Made by a program: the position numbers and the translations under genes. A stretch of DNA of 64,000 nt from Arenimonas oryziterrae DSM 21050 = YC6267 (GTDB lineage: Bacteria; Pseudomonadota; Gammaproteobacteria; Xanthomonadales; Xanthomonadaceae), in NCBI RefSeq assembly GCF_000420545.1, contig NZ_ATVD01000005.1, positions 62,001 to 126,000 on the forward strand. Reading direction: 5' to 3'. The notes under the pieces were generated by a model. The model saw only the letters and a list, made by a program, of their open reading frames with translations, searched no databases and was not told where the DNA came from. This document shows, piece by piece, positions 10,376-19,281 of this stretch; the first letter of the stretch is position 1; each line of letters begins with the position of its first letter.

Positions 10376-12130
10376 TTATTTCTCTCGCACGCGCACGTGC
10401 AGTTCGGCCAGCTGCTTGTCGGGCACGGCCGACGGTGCCGAGGTCAGCAGGCACTGCGCCGACGCCGTCTTCGGGAAGGCGATCACGTCGCGGATCGATT
10501 CGGTGCCGGCCATGAGCGCGGCGATACGATCGATGCCGAAGGCGATGCCGCCGTGTGGCGGCGCGCCGTACTTGAGCGCCTCGAGCAGGAAGCCGAATTT
10601 GACCTGGGCTTCGTCCTTGCTGATGCCGAGCAGGTCGAACACCTGGCTCTGCATCTCGGAACGATGGATGCGCACGGAACCGCCGCCGATTTCATTGCCG
10701 TTGAGCACCATGTCGTAGCCGCGGCTGACGGCGGTCTTGGCATTCGCGACCAGATCGGCGACATCGTCGACCTTGGGCGCGGTGAACGGATGATGGAGGG
10801 CGACGAAGCGATTTTCCTCGGCGTCCCACTCGAACATCGGGAAATCGGTGACCCACAGCGGCTGCCAGCCTTCCTTGACCAGACCCGCATCCTTGGCGAC
10901 CTTGATGCGCAGCGCGCCCATGAAATCGGTGACCGTTTTCCACGGACCCGCGCCGAACAGGATCAGGTCGCCGCTCTGCGCGCCCGTCGCCGACAACACA
11001 GCGGCGAGCGTGGCGTCGTCGAGGAACTTGGCGATCGGCGAGTTGACACCCTCGCGACCCTTGCCGAGATCTTCGACCTTCAGCCAGGCCAAGCCATTCG
11101 CGCCGTATTTCGCGGCATAGGCACCGTTGTCGTCGATCTGCTTACGGCTCATCGTCGCGCCGGCCGGCACGCGCAGGGCGGCGACGCGGCCGTCCTCGTT
11201 CGATGCCCAGTCGGTGAATACCTTGAATTCGCTGGATTTCACCAGCTCGGCGATGTCGGTCAGCTCCAGATCGATACGCAGATCGGGCTTGTCCGAGCCA
11301 TAGCGGCGCATCGCCTCGGCATAAGTCATGCGCGGGAAGGGCTTGGCGAGCTCGACGCCCTGCACTTCCGAGAACACGTCACGGATCATCGCTTCGACGA
11401 AGTCCTGGATGTCGCGCTCGGTGATGAAGGCGAACTCCATGTCGAGCTGGGTGAATTCGGGCTGGCGATCGGCGCGCAGGTCTTCGTCGCGGAAGCAGCG
11501 GGCGATCTGATAGTAGCGATCGAAGCCGGCCATCATCAGCAACTGCTTGAACAGCTGCGGCGACTGCGGCAAGGCGAAGAACTGGCCGGGATGCACGCGG
11601 CTGGGCACGAGATAGTCGCGCGCGCCTTCGGGCGTGGCCTTGGTCAGGATCGGGGTTTCGATGTCCTGGAAACCGGACGCGTCGAGATGACGACGCAGCG
11701 CCTGCACGAGCGCAATGCGCTTGCGCATCGTCTTCTGCATTTCCGGACGGCGCAGGTCGAGGTAGCGATAGCGCAGACGGATGTCTTCGCCGGGATTTTC
11801 GTGGTTGTAGAACGGGAGCGCGCCGGACTTGTTGAGGATCTCGATGCTCTCGGCGAGGACTTCGACCTTCCCGGTCTTGATCTTGTCGTTGACGCTGTGG
11901 CGCGCACGGACGGTGCCGGTGATGCGCAGGCAGTATTCGTAGCCGACTTCGGCCGCGGTCGGATAGGCCGGATTGTCGGGCTCGGCGACGACCTGGACGA
12001 TGCCTTCATGGTCGCGCAGGTCGATGAAGCAGATGCCGCCCAGATTGCGGGCGACGTCGGCCCAGCCGCACAGGGTGACGGTCTGGCCGATCATGGCCTC
12101 GTTGACGAGGCCGCAAAAATGGGTGCGCAT
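10376..12130 (-). CDS. aspS: Aspartyl-tRNA synthetase
   Basis: Class II synthetase charging tRNA-Asp. 584 aa from the ATG at 12130 ([20 protein letters not shown]), the conserved bacterial start; the frame is open further upstream but without family sequence. N-terminal OB anticodon-binding domain, class II core ([38 protein letters not shown]), GAD-type insertion and motif 3 ([16 protein letters not shown]). Leu30 sits where non-discriminating enzymes (e.g. Pseudomonas, His31) carry His and where E. coli has Leu, which suggests a discriminating enzyme. Cytosolic. Confidence 0.98.
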   Translation of the reverse strand: MRTHFCGLVNEAMIGQTVTLCGWADVARNLGGICFIDLRDHEGIVQVVAEPDNPAYPTAAEVGYEYCLRITGTVRARHSVNDKIKTGKVEVLAESIEILNKSGALPFYNHENPGEDIRLRYRYLDLRRPEMQKTMRKRIALVQALRRHLDASGFQDIETPILTKATPEGARDYLVPSRVHPGQFFALPQSPQLFKQLLMMAGFDRYYQIARCFRDEDLRADRQPEFTQLDMEFAFITERDIQDFVEAMIRDVFSEVQGVELAKPFPRMTYAEAMRRYGSDKPDLRIDLELTDIAELVKSSEFKVFTDWASNEDGRVAALRVPAGATMSRKQIDDNGAYAAKYGANGLAWLKVEDLGKGREGVNSPIAKFLDDATLAAVLSATGAQSGDLILFGAGPWKTVTDFMGALRIKVAKDAGLVKEGWQPLWVTDFPMFEWDAEENRFVALHHPFTAPKVDDVADLVANAKTAVSRGYDMVLNGNEIGGGSVRIHRSEMQSQVFDLLGISKDEAQVKFGFLLEALKYGAPPHGGIAFGIDRIAALMAGTESIRDVIAFPKTASAQCLLTSAPSAVPDKQLAELHVRVREK

Positions 12131-12225
12131 GGAAGCTCCGGGAAAAGCGGTCCCAGCGCGCTCATGGCGCCGGAAAGCCTTGAATTTTAAGGCTTCGGAG
12201 GCTTTCGGAGCAAATCCCGGCACGC

Positions 12226-12246
12226 AGGAGCCAGCTTGCTGGCGAC
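12226..12246 (+). repeat. Single REP-like element
   Basis: 21 bases (AGGAGCCAGCTTGCTGGCGAC) identical to the core of both arms of the REPIN at 25391-25451, with an internal palindrome GCCAGC-TT-GCTGGC. Here the inverted partner is missing. It lies in the fmdB-aspS gap, about 96 bases upstream of the aspS start. Confidence 0.75.
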
Positions 12247-12266
12247 CTGCTACCCCTTCCCGCAGC

Positions 12267-12343
12267 GGGAGCCCCTGCACCGGAGCCTTTCGAGTCGCCG
12301 CACGTTACCGGCTTGGTCGAAAGGCGCCGGCGCAGGGACTCCC
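12267..12343. repeat. Long imperfect inverted repeat (27-bp arms) upstream of aspS
   Basis: Positions 12267-12293 pair with 12317-12343 over 27 positions with three mismatches, leaving a 23-base loop. The inner 21 bp (CCCTGCACCGGAGCCTTTCG... paired with TCGAAAGGCGCCGGCGCAGG...) have only two mismatches. It lies in the 248-base gap between the fmdB stop and the aspS start, beside a lone REP copy. It could be a second repeat family, a folded leader of the aspS transcript or a transcription barrier; there is no T-run. Confidence 0.7.
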
Positions 12344-12378
12344 TCGAATCTGCTGCGGCTAGCCGCTGACTGCCGGCC

Positions 12379-12693
12379 TCACACCGATCCGCTGGTGGGA
12401 GCGGCCTTTGCCGGCTTGGCTTCCGTCGCCGCAGCCGGCTTGGCCTCGACCTTGGTTTCGGCCTTGGGCGTGGCTTCGGCTTTGTCGACCAGGTTGCGCT
12501 TCTTGTCGCCGTCTTTCTTGAAGTCGGTCTCGTACCAGCCGCCGCCGGCCAGGCGAAAGCTCGGCGCAGTCAGCTGCCGGCGGACCTGCGGTGCGCCGCA
12601 GTCGGGGCAGTCGGTCGGGTCGGGATCGGAAAGTTTCTGCAGGCGGTCGAAACGATGACCGCAACTGCCGCATTCGAAGGCATAGATCGGCAT
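12379..12693 (-). CDS. FmdB-family zinc-ribbon protein with Ala/Lys/Glu-rich tail
   Basis: Small putative regulatory zinc-ribbon protein; no firm function is known for the family. 104 aa. The N-terminus MPIYAFECGSCGHRFDRLQK with Cys8/Cys11 and the pair Cys29/Cys32 (CPDCGAPQVRRQL) form the zinc ribbon. From about residue 65 a low-complexity tail of Lys, Ala, Glu, Thr and Pro continues to the end. Located upstream of aspS on the same strand, as in many Proteobacteria. Confidence 0.9.
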   Translation of the reverse strand: MPIYAFECGSCGHRFDRLQKLSDPDPTDCPDCGAPQVRRQLTAPSFRLAGGGWYETDFKKDGDKKRNLVDKAEATPKAETKVEAKPAAATEAKPAKAAPTSGSV

Positions 12694-12798
12694 GGCGGAG
12701 GCTGGCTTGGGGGCTACGGCGGAGATGTGGATTCTACGCGGGCTTTCAAGCGTCCGCCGTGACGGCGGGCTCAGCGCGCGGCGGGTTCGAGACGGTAT

Positions 12799-14679
12799 CT
12801 AGGAAGCCGCCGCCTCGACGTTCTCGTACAGCACCAGCCATTCGGCCTCGAGCGCTTCGCGTTCTTCCTGCAGGCGGGCCTGGCGCTGACCGAGTTGCGC
12901 GATCGTCGCACCGCCATCGCTGTTGTAGATCGCGGGATCGGCGAGCTCGTCCTCGATGTGCTTGGCTTCAGACTGCAGCGTGGCGATACGCGCTTCGACT
13001 TGCTTGAGGCGCTTGGCATCGGCATCGATCGCCTGCTTGGAGCGCGTCGGCTTGGGCGGCGCCGCGGCCGCGAATTTTTCCGCGGCTTTCGCCGCGCGCG
13101 ATTCCGAGCCACCGCGCGAACGCAGCCAGGCCGCGTATTCGTCGAGATCGCCATTGAAGGCTTCGACCTTGCCGTCGGCGACGCGCCAGAAGGTTTCGCA
13201 GACCAGGCCAATGAGGTGGCGGTCATGCGAGACCAGCACGATCGCGCCGGGGAACACGCTCAGGGCCTCGGCCAGCGCTTCGCGCATGTCGAGATCGAGA
13301 TGGTTGGTCGGTTCGTCGAGCAGCAGGACATTCGGCTGCTGGTACGCGATCAGCGCCAGCGCGAGACGCGCGCGTTCGCCGCCCGAGAATCCGTCAACGG
13401 ACTCAAATGCGCGGTCGCCAACGAAATTCCATTGGCCGAGGAAGTTGCGCAACTGCTGCTCGCCCGCGTTCGGCGCCAGTTCCTTGAGATGCCACAACGG
13501 GCTCTGGCCCTCGTGCAGGCTCTCGACGGTGTGCTGTGCGAAGTAGCCGAGCTTGAGGTCGGGATGCGCGACGCGCTCGCCCGACAGCAGAGGCAGCTCG
13601 CCGACGAGCGTCTTGACCAGGGTCGACTTGCCCGCGCCGTTCGGGCCGAGCAGGCCGACGCGATCGCCCGCTTCCAGACCAAAGCCGACGTCGTGCAGGA
13701 TTTTCGTCGTGCCGTAACCGGCATCGGTGTGGTTGAGCCGGATCAGCGAATGCGGCAGCTTCACCGGATCGGCGAAGTTGATGCTCATCGTGCGCTCGGC
13801 GCGTACCGCCTCGGTGCCGGCCAGCTTGGCCAGGCGCTTGACGCGCGACTGCGCCTGTTTGGCCTTGCTCGCCTGCGCCTTGAAGCGGTCGATGAAGCTC
13901 TGTAGATGCGCGCGCTCGGCCTGTTCCTTTTCGTGCGAAATCTGCTGCAGGCGCAGGTGTTCGGCGCGCTGGCGCTCGAAGCTGGTGTAGTCGCCGGTGT
14001 AGAGCTTGGCCTTGCCGTCGTGCAGGTGCAGCGTGTGCGTGGACACGCCGTCGAGGAACTCGCGGTCGTGCGAGATCAGCAACAGGGTGCCCGGATATTT
14101 GAGCAGCCATTGTTCGAGCCAGAGCACGGCGTCGAGGTCGAGATGGTTGGTCGGTTCGTCGAGCAGCAGCATGTCGGACGGCTTCATCAGCGCACGCGCC
14201 AGGTTCAGACGCACGCGCCAGCCACCGGAGAACGAGGACACGGGGCGCGAATGCGTTTCCGCCGGAAAGCCCAGGCCATGCAGCAGACGGCCGGCACGCG
14301 CGGTCGCGTCATAGCCGTTCATCTCGTCGAGCTTGTGATGGCATTCGGCGACGGCGTCGTAGTCTTCAGCGTCCATCGCGGCCGCCTCGGCCTTGATGAC
14401 CTCGTAAACGGCCTCATCGCCGCCGAGCACGAAATCGATCGCCGGATCGGGCAAGGACGGTGTTTCCTGCGCGATGCACGCGATGCGCAGGCGCGTGGGC
14501 ATGTCGAGATTACCCAGGTCCGATTCGATCTCGCCCAGGATGGTCGCGAACAGGCTGGATTTGCCGCAGCCGTTGCGACCGATCACGCCGACGCGCCAGC
14601 CGGCGTGTAGGGTGAGGTCGACATTGGACAGCAGCAGGCGTTCGCCGCGGCGAAGGGCGAAATTCTTGAAGGAAATCAT
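12799..14679 (-). CDS. yheS: ABC-F ATPase, YheS type
   Basis: Soluble tandem ABC ATPase of the ABC-F family, which acts on ribosomes rather than in transport. 626 aa. Both domains are complete: Walker A GRNGCGKSSL and GPNGAGKSTLV; signatures SGGWRVRLNLARAL and SGGERARLALALIA; two identical Walker B segments LLLDEPTNHLDLD. A charged linker (AHLQSFIDRFKAQASKAKQA) and a C-terminal coiled coil match E. coli YheS closely. A gene of its own, 105 bases upstream of fmdB. Confidence 0.93.
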   Translation of the reverse strand: MISFKNFALRRGERLLLSNVDLTLHAGWRVGVIGRNGCGKSSLFATILGEIESDLGNLDMPTRLRIACIAQETPSLPDPAIDFVLGGDEAVYEVIKAEAAAMDAEDYDAVAECHHKLDEMNGYDATARAGRLLHGLGFPAETHSRPVSSFSGGWRVRLNLARALMKPSDMLLLDEPTNHLDLDAVLWLEQWLLKYPGTLLLISHDREFLDGVSTHTLHLHDGKAKLYTGDYTSFERQRAEHLRLQQISHEKEQAERAHLQSFIDRFKAQASKAKQAQSRVKRLAKLAGTEAVRAERTMSINFADPVKLPHSLIRLNHTDAGYGTTKILHDVGFGLEAGDRVGLLGPNGAGKSTLVKTLVGELPLLSGERVAHPDLKLGYFAQHTVESLHEGQSPLWHLKELAPNAGEQQLRNFLGQWNFVGDRAFESVDGFSGGERARLALALIAYQQPNVLLLDEPTNHLDLDMREALAEALSVFPGAIVLVSHDRHLIGLVCETFWRVADGKVEAFNGDLDEYAAWLRSRGGSESRAAKAAEKFAAAAPPKPTRSKQAIDADAKRLKQVEARIATLQSEAKHIEDELADPAIYNSDGGATIAQLGQRQARLQEEREALEAEWLVLYENVEAAAS

Positions 14680-14779
14680 AGGGCGGCGATTCTACCAGCC
14701 CGGCCGCGACCACGCGCCGGGTTTGATTCGCGGGCACCCTGCCCCCAGTATTGAAGGCATTAGTGACGCTGGAGCCGGG

Positions 14780-16471
14780 ATGCCGCACGAAACGCCCCTG
14801 ATCGCCACCATCGCCATGGGCCTGGTCCTCGCCTTCATCCTCGGATCGCTGGCGCATAGGCTCCGGCTGTCGCCGATCGTCGGCTATCTGCTGGCGGGCG
14901 TGCTCACGGGCCCGTTCACCCCCGGCTTCGTCGCCGATCCCGCGTTGGCCGGAGAACTGGCGGAAATCGGCGTGATCCTGCTGATGTTCGGCGTCGGCCT
15001 GCACTTCTCCCTCGAAGACCTGCTCGAAGTGCGCAAGACCGCCATTCCAGGCGCACTGGCAGGTATTGCGGCGGCGACGGGGCTGGGCTGGCTGCTGGCC
15101 TGGGCCTTGGGCTGGTCGCCGATGCAGGGCTTTGTTTTCGGTCTGGCTTTGTCGGTGGCCAGTACGGTCGTGCTGCTGCGCAGCCTCGAAGACCATCGCC
15201 TGCTCAGCACGATCCGCGGCAAGGTAGCCATCGGCTGGGTGATCGTCGAAGACCTGGTGATGGTGCTCGCCCTGGTGTTCCTGCCGGCGCTCTCGCATTC
15301 GATGACCGGCGCTGGCGGCGGGTTCGAAATCGGCAAATTGTTGGCCTCCCTCGGCGTCACGCTGGGCAAGCTGGCGATTTTCGTCACGCTGATGCTGCTG
15401 GTGGGACGGCGCGCGATTCCGTGGGTGCTCGAGCGCGTGGCCGGCATCGGTTCGCGCGAACTGTTCACGCTGTCCATCCTGGCGATCGCGCTGGGCGTGG
15501 CCTTCGGCTCGGCAAAACTGTTCGGCGTGTCCTTCGCGCTCGGCGCGTTCTTCGCCGGCATGCTGCTCAACGAGTCCGAACTCAGCCACAAGGCGGCCGC
15601 CGATTCGCTGCCGATGCGCGACGCGTTCGCGGTGCTGTTCTTCGTATCGGTCGGCATGCTGTTCGATCCGATGATCATCGTCGAGCAACCGCTGCCGGTG
15701 CTCGCGACCTTCCTGATCATCACTGTCGGCAAACCGACCGTCGCCTACCTCGTCGTGCGTCTGTTCGGGCATCCGAACACGACCGCGCTGACCATCTCGG
15801 CGAGCCTGGCGCAGATCGGCGAATTCAGTTTCATCCTCGCCGGTCTCGGCGTCGGTCTGAAATTGTTGCCAACCGAAGCGCGCGACCTGGTGCTTGCCGG
15901 TGCGCTGCTCTCCATCGTAGTCAATCCCATGCTGTTCGTGGCGCTGGTGCGCTGGCAGGCACGCCAGAAGACCGCGACCGACGCCGGCGCGGCCAAACCG
16001 CGCGAGCTGCCGCCAGGTCCGGCCCAGCCCGAAGGCGAACACACGATCTTGGTCGGCTACGGACGCGTGGGCCACCAGCTCGCCAGCCTGCTCAAGGCCC
16101 GCGGCGTGCCGCTGATCGTCATCGACAACGATCGCGAACTGGTTGAGCGCGCCCACGACGACGGAATCGCTGCCGTCCGCGGCAATGCCACCAGTGCTGG
16201 ATTGCTCGACGAACTGACGCCGGCCACCGCGACGCACGCGCTGATCGCAATTCCCAACGCCTTCGAAGCCGGCGAGATCATCGCTCGCCTGCGCAAGGCC
16301 AACCCGGGCATGACGATTCTGGCGCGCGCACACAGCGAGGCCGAAGCGCGCCATCTGTTCGATCGCGGCGTCGACGGCGCCGTGCTCGCCGAACGCGAAC
16401 TCGCGTTCAGCATGGCCGAGATGGTGCTCGCCGACCCGCGCCTGACCCAGGCCGCGACGCCGCCCGTGTAG
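14780..16471 (+). CDS. ybaL: YbaL-like cation:proton antiporter with TrkA-N domain
   Basis: CPA2-family inner-membrane transporter of the KefB/YbaL/RosB group. 563 aa from the ATG at 14780; the N-terminus (VLAFILGSLAHRLRLSPIVG) and ILLMFGVGLHFSLEDLLEV match E. coli YbaL strongly. About 12 hydrophobic segments to residue ~395, then a cytosolic TrkA-N NAD-binding domain (TILVGYGRVGHQLASLLKAR, with IDNDRELVE). Divergent from yheS (100-base gap) and convergent with clpB (7-base gap, no terminator visible). The transported ion is not predictable from sequence. Confidence 0.9.
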   Translation: MPHETPLIATIAMGLVLAFILGSLAHRLRLSPIVGYLLAGVLTGPFTPGFVADPALAGELAEIGVILLMFGVGLHFSLEDLLEVRKTAIPGALAGIAAATGLGWLLAWALGWSPMQGFVFGLALSVASTVVLLRSLEDHRLLSTIRGKVAIGWVIVEDLVMVLALVFLPALSHSMTGAGGGFEIGKLLASLGVTLGKLAIFVTLMLLVGRRAIPWVLERVAGIGSRELFTLSILAIALGVAFGSAKLFGVSFALGAFFAGMLLNESELSHKAAADSLPMRDAFAVLFFVSVGMLFDPMIIVEQPLPVLATFLIITVGKPTVAYLVVRLFGHPNTTALTISASLAQIGEFSFILAGLGVGLKLLPTEARDLVLAGALLSIVVNPMLFVALVRWQARQKTATDAGAAKPRELPPGPAQPEGEHTILVGYGRVGHQLASLLKARGVPLIVIDNDRELVERAHDDGIAAVRGNATSAGLLDELTPATATHALIAIPNAFEAGEIIARLRKANPGMTILARAHSEAEARHLFDRGVDGAVLAERELAFSMAEMVLADPRLTQAATPPV

Positions 16472-16478
16472 TCGCGGA

Positions 16479-19085
16479 TCAGGCTTTGCGGAACACCAGG
16501 GCACCGCCGTCGGCATCGACGGTCACCGTATCGCCCGCGCCGAATTCGCCCGACAGGATCTTGTTCGCAAGGGGATTCTCCAGCTCCTGCTGGATCGCCC
16601 GCTTGAGCGGTCGCGCACCGTAGACCGGATCGAAACCCGCGTTGCCCAGCAGCGCCAGCGCGGCATCGGTGATGTCCAGGCGAATCTGGCGCTCGAGCAG
16701 GCGCTTGGACAGATACGCGGTCTGGATGCGCGCGATCGCGCGGATCTGGCCATGGCCGAGCGGATGGAACACGACGATGTCGTCAAGCCGGTTGATGAAT
16801 TCGGGCCGGAAATGTCCTTGCACCGAGGCCATCACGGCCGCTTTCATCTGCGTGTAGCGCTGCGAGGCGTCGGCGTCTTCCTCGGCCTCGCCGTTCTCGT
16901 AAACCTCCTGGATGTGCTGCGAGCCCAGGTTCGAGGTCATCACGATGACGGCATTGCGGAAATCCACCGTGCGGCCCTGGCCGTCGGTGAGGCGGCCGTC
17001 ATCGAGTACCTGCAACAGCACGTTGAACACGTCCGGGTGCGCCTTCTCGACCTCGTCGAGCAGGATCACGCTGTACGGCCGACGACGCACGGCTTCGGTC
17101 AGGTAACCGCCTTCTTCGTAGCCGACATAGCCCGGGGGCGCACCGATCAGGCGCGCGACCGAGTGTTTTTCCATGAATTCGCTCATGTCGATGCGCACCA
17201 GCGCATCGCCGCTGTCGAACAGGAATTCCGCCAGCGCCTTGCACAGCTCGGTCTTGCCCACGCCGGTCGGGCCGAGGAACAGGAAGGAACCGTTCGGCCG
17301 GTCGGGATCGGACAGGCCGGCGCGCGAACGCCGGATCGCGTTGGCGACCGACTTGACCGCCTCGTCCTGGCCGACCACGCGCGCATGCAGCGCGTCTTCC
17401 ATCTTCAGGAGTTTTTCGCGTTCGCCTTCGAGCATCTTCGACACCGGGATGCCGGTCCAGCGCGACACGACTTCGGCGATTTCCTCCGCCGTCACCTTGT
17501 CCTGCAGCAGCTTGAAGCCCTGGGTCTCGACCGCCTGCGCGGCGGCGAGCTGTTTTTCCAGCTCCGGCAGACGGCCGTACTGGATCTCGCTCATTTTCGC
17601 GATGTCCTGCTGGCGATGCGCGGCTTCGAGCTCCTGCTTGGCCTGCTCGATCTGCTCCTTGATGCGGGTCGCGCCGGTGAGCGTGGCCTTTTCCGCCTTC
17701 CAGATTTCTTCGAGATCGTTGAACTCGCGCTCGAGCCGGTCGATCTCGGTCTGCAGGTCGGCCAGGCGTTGGCGCGACTCGTTGTCCTTCTCCTTCTTCA
17801 GCGCCTCGCGCTGGATCTTGAGCTGGATCAGGCGCCGCTCCATGCGGTCCATTTCCTCGGGCTTGGAATCGATTTCCATGCGGATACGGCTCGCCGCCTC
17901 GTCCATCAGATCGATGGCCTTGTCGGGCAGCTGGCGGTCGGCGATGTAGCGGTGCGACAGGGTCGCCGCGGCGACGATCGCCGGGTCGGTGATCTCGACG
18001 CCGTGATGCACCGCATAGCGCTCCTTCAAGCCGCGCAGGATCGCGATGGTGTCCTCGACCGACGGCTCGCCGACGAAGACTTTCTGGAAGCGGCGCTCGA
18101 GTGCGGCGTCCTTTTCCACGTATTTGCGGTACTCATCCAGCGTGGTCGCGCCGATGCAATGCAATTCGCCGCGCGCGAGCGCGGGCTTGAGCATGTTGCC
18201 CGCATCCATCGCGCCCTCGGCCTTGCCGGCGCCGACCATCGTGTGCAGCTCGTCGATAAACAGGATGACATTGCCTTCCTGCTTGGCCAGGTCGTTGAGC
18301 ACGGCCTTGAGCCGCTCCTCGAACTCGCCGCGGAACTTCGCGCCCGCGATCAAGGCGCCCATGTCCAGCGACAGCACGCGGCGGCCGCGCAGGCCTTCGG
18401 GCACTTCGCCATTGATGATGCGCTGCGCCAGGCCTTCGACGATTGCTGTTTTGCCGACACCGGGTTCGCCGATCAGCACGGGATTGTTCTTGGTGCGGCG
18501 CTGCAGGACCTGGATCGTGCGGCGGATTTCCTCGTCGCGACCGACCACCGGATCGAGCTTGCCGCTTTCGGCGCGCGCGGTCAGGTCGATGCAGTATTTC
18601 TCCAGCGACTGACGGTTTTCCTCGGCATTGGCGTCGTCGACCTTCTCGCCGCCGCGCAGGGCTTCGATGCCTTTTTCGACGCCGGCTTTGCTCGCGCCGG
18701 CCGCCTTCAGCGCCTGGCCGACGTCGCCCTTGTCCTCGAGCGCCGCGAGCACGAACAACTCGCTGGCGATGAACGCATCGCCGCGTTGCTGCGCCAGTTT
18801 GTCGGTGACGTTGAGCAGGCGACCGAGGTCGTTGCCGACGCTGAGATTGCCGTCCTGGCCGGTGACCTTGGGCAGCTTGTCGAGCGCCTCGCCCAGGCGC
18901 TGGCGCAAGGCGGTCACGTTGACGCCGGCCTGCGCGAGCAGCGGGCGCGTGCTGCCGCCCTGCTGGTCGATCAGGGCGACCATCAGATGCACGGGCTCGA
19001 TGAGATTGTGGTCGCGCCCGACGGCGAGCGACTGGGCGTCGCTGAGCGCCTGCTGGAAGCGCGAGGTGAGTTTGTCCATGCGCAT
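16479..19085 (-). CDS. clpB: ClpB disaggregase (Hsp100)
   Basis: Hexameric AAA+ chaperone that extracts proteins from aggregates with DnaK. 868 aa. N-terminal Clp-N repeat domain ([20 protein letters not shown]), NBD1 Walker [12 protein letters not shown], a long coiled-coil middle domain (about 405-530) that distinguishes ClpB from ClpA, NBD2 Walker [19 protein letters not shown], and C-terminal [17 protein letters not shown]. The annotated ATG adds two residues (MR) before a likely alternative start at Met3. A sigma-32-like promoter lies 47 bases upstream. Confidence 0.97.
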   Translation of the reverse strand: MRMDKLTSRFQQALSDAQSLAVGRDHNLIEPVHLMVALIDQQGGSTRPLLAQAGVNVTALRQRLGEALDKLPKVTGQDGNLSVGNDLGRLLNVTDKLAQQRGDAFIASELFVLAALEDKGDVGQALKAAGASKAGVEKGIEALRGGEKVDDANAEENRQSLEKYCIDLTARAESGKLDPVVGRDEEIRRTIQVLQRRTKNNPVLIGEPGVGKTAIVEGLAQRIINGEVPEGLRGRRVLSLDMGALIAGAKFRGEFEERLKAVLNDLAKQEGNVILFIDELHTMVGAGKAEGAMDAGNMLKPALARGELHCIGATTLDEYRKYVEKDAALERRFQKVFVGEPSVEDTIAILRGLKERYAVHHGVEITDPAIVAAATLSHRYIADRQLPDKAIDLMDEAASRIRMEIDSKPEEMDRMERRLIQLKIQREALKKEKDNESRQRLADLQTEIDRLEREFNDLEEIWKAEKATLTGATRIKEQIEQAKQELEAAHRQQDIAKMSEIQYGRLPELEKQLAAAQAVETQGFKLLQDKVTAEEIAEVVSRWTGIPVSKMLEGEREKLLKMEDALHARVVGQDEAVKSVANAIRRSRAGLSDPDRPNGSFLFLGPTGVGKTELCKALAEFLFDSGDALVRIDMSEFMEKHSVARLIGAPPGYVGYEEGGYLTEAVRRRPYSVILLDEVEKAHPDVFNVLLQVLDDGRLTDGQGRTVDFRNAVIVMTSNLGSQHIQEVYENGEAEEDADASQRYTQMKAAVMASVQGHFRPEFINRLDDIVVFHPLGHGQIRAIARIQTAYLSKRLLERQIRLDITDAALALLGNAGFDPVYGARPLKRAIQQELENPLANKILSGEFGAGDTVTVDADGGALVFRKA

Positions 19086-19131
19086 TGGAATTTCCCGGAA
19101 GTAAGGGCGGCCCTGGGCCGCGACCCCGATT

Positions 19132-19159
19132 CAATGCGGTCGCGACGACACGATTCAAG
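19132..19159 (-). promoter_or_regulatory. Heat-shock (sigma-32 type) promoter of clpB
   Basis: Reading the minus strand, CTTGAA (19159-19154) is followed after 14 bases by CCGCATTG (19139-19132). The -35 half is a perfect match to the sigma-32 consensus CTTGAA, and the -10 half matches CCCCATNT at five of seven fixed positions. Distance to the clpB ATG is about 47 bases, a plausible leader. Confidence 0.65.
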
Positions 19160-19281
19160 CCTACGCCTGCCTCGGCTTCATGCCTTGATCAGGCTCAAAC
19201 GGCGGCGACCCCGCCCGGCTGGCCGGGCTCGTTCGCGGGCGCGTTTGGGTATGATGGCTGCGGGGACTGGGGAGCACGCAC

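Noticed and set aside
12390-12412. GTGGGAGCGGCCTTTGCCGG at the 3' end of fmdB, resembling Pseudomonas-type REP sequences
   Set aside because: Inside the coding tail of fmdB and not a good palindrome; similarity may be chance.
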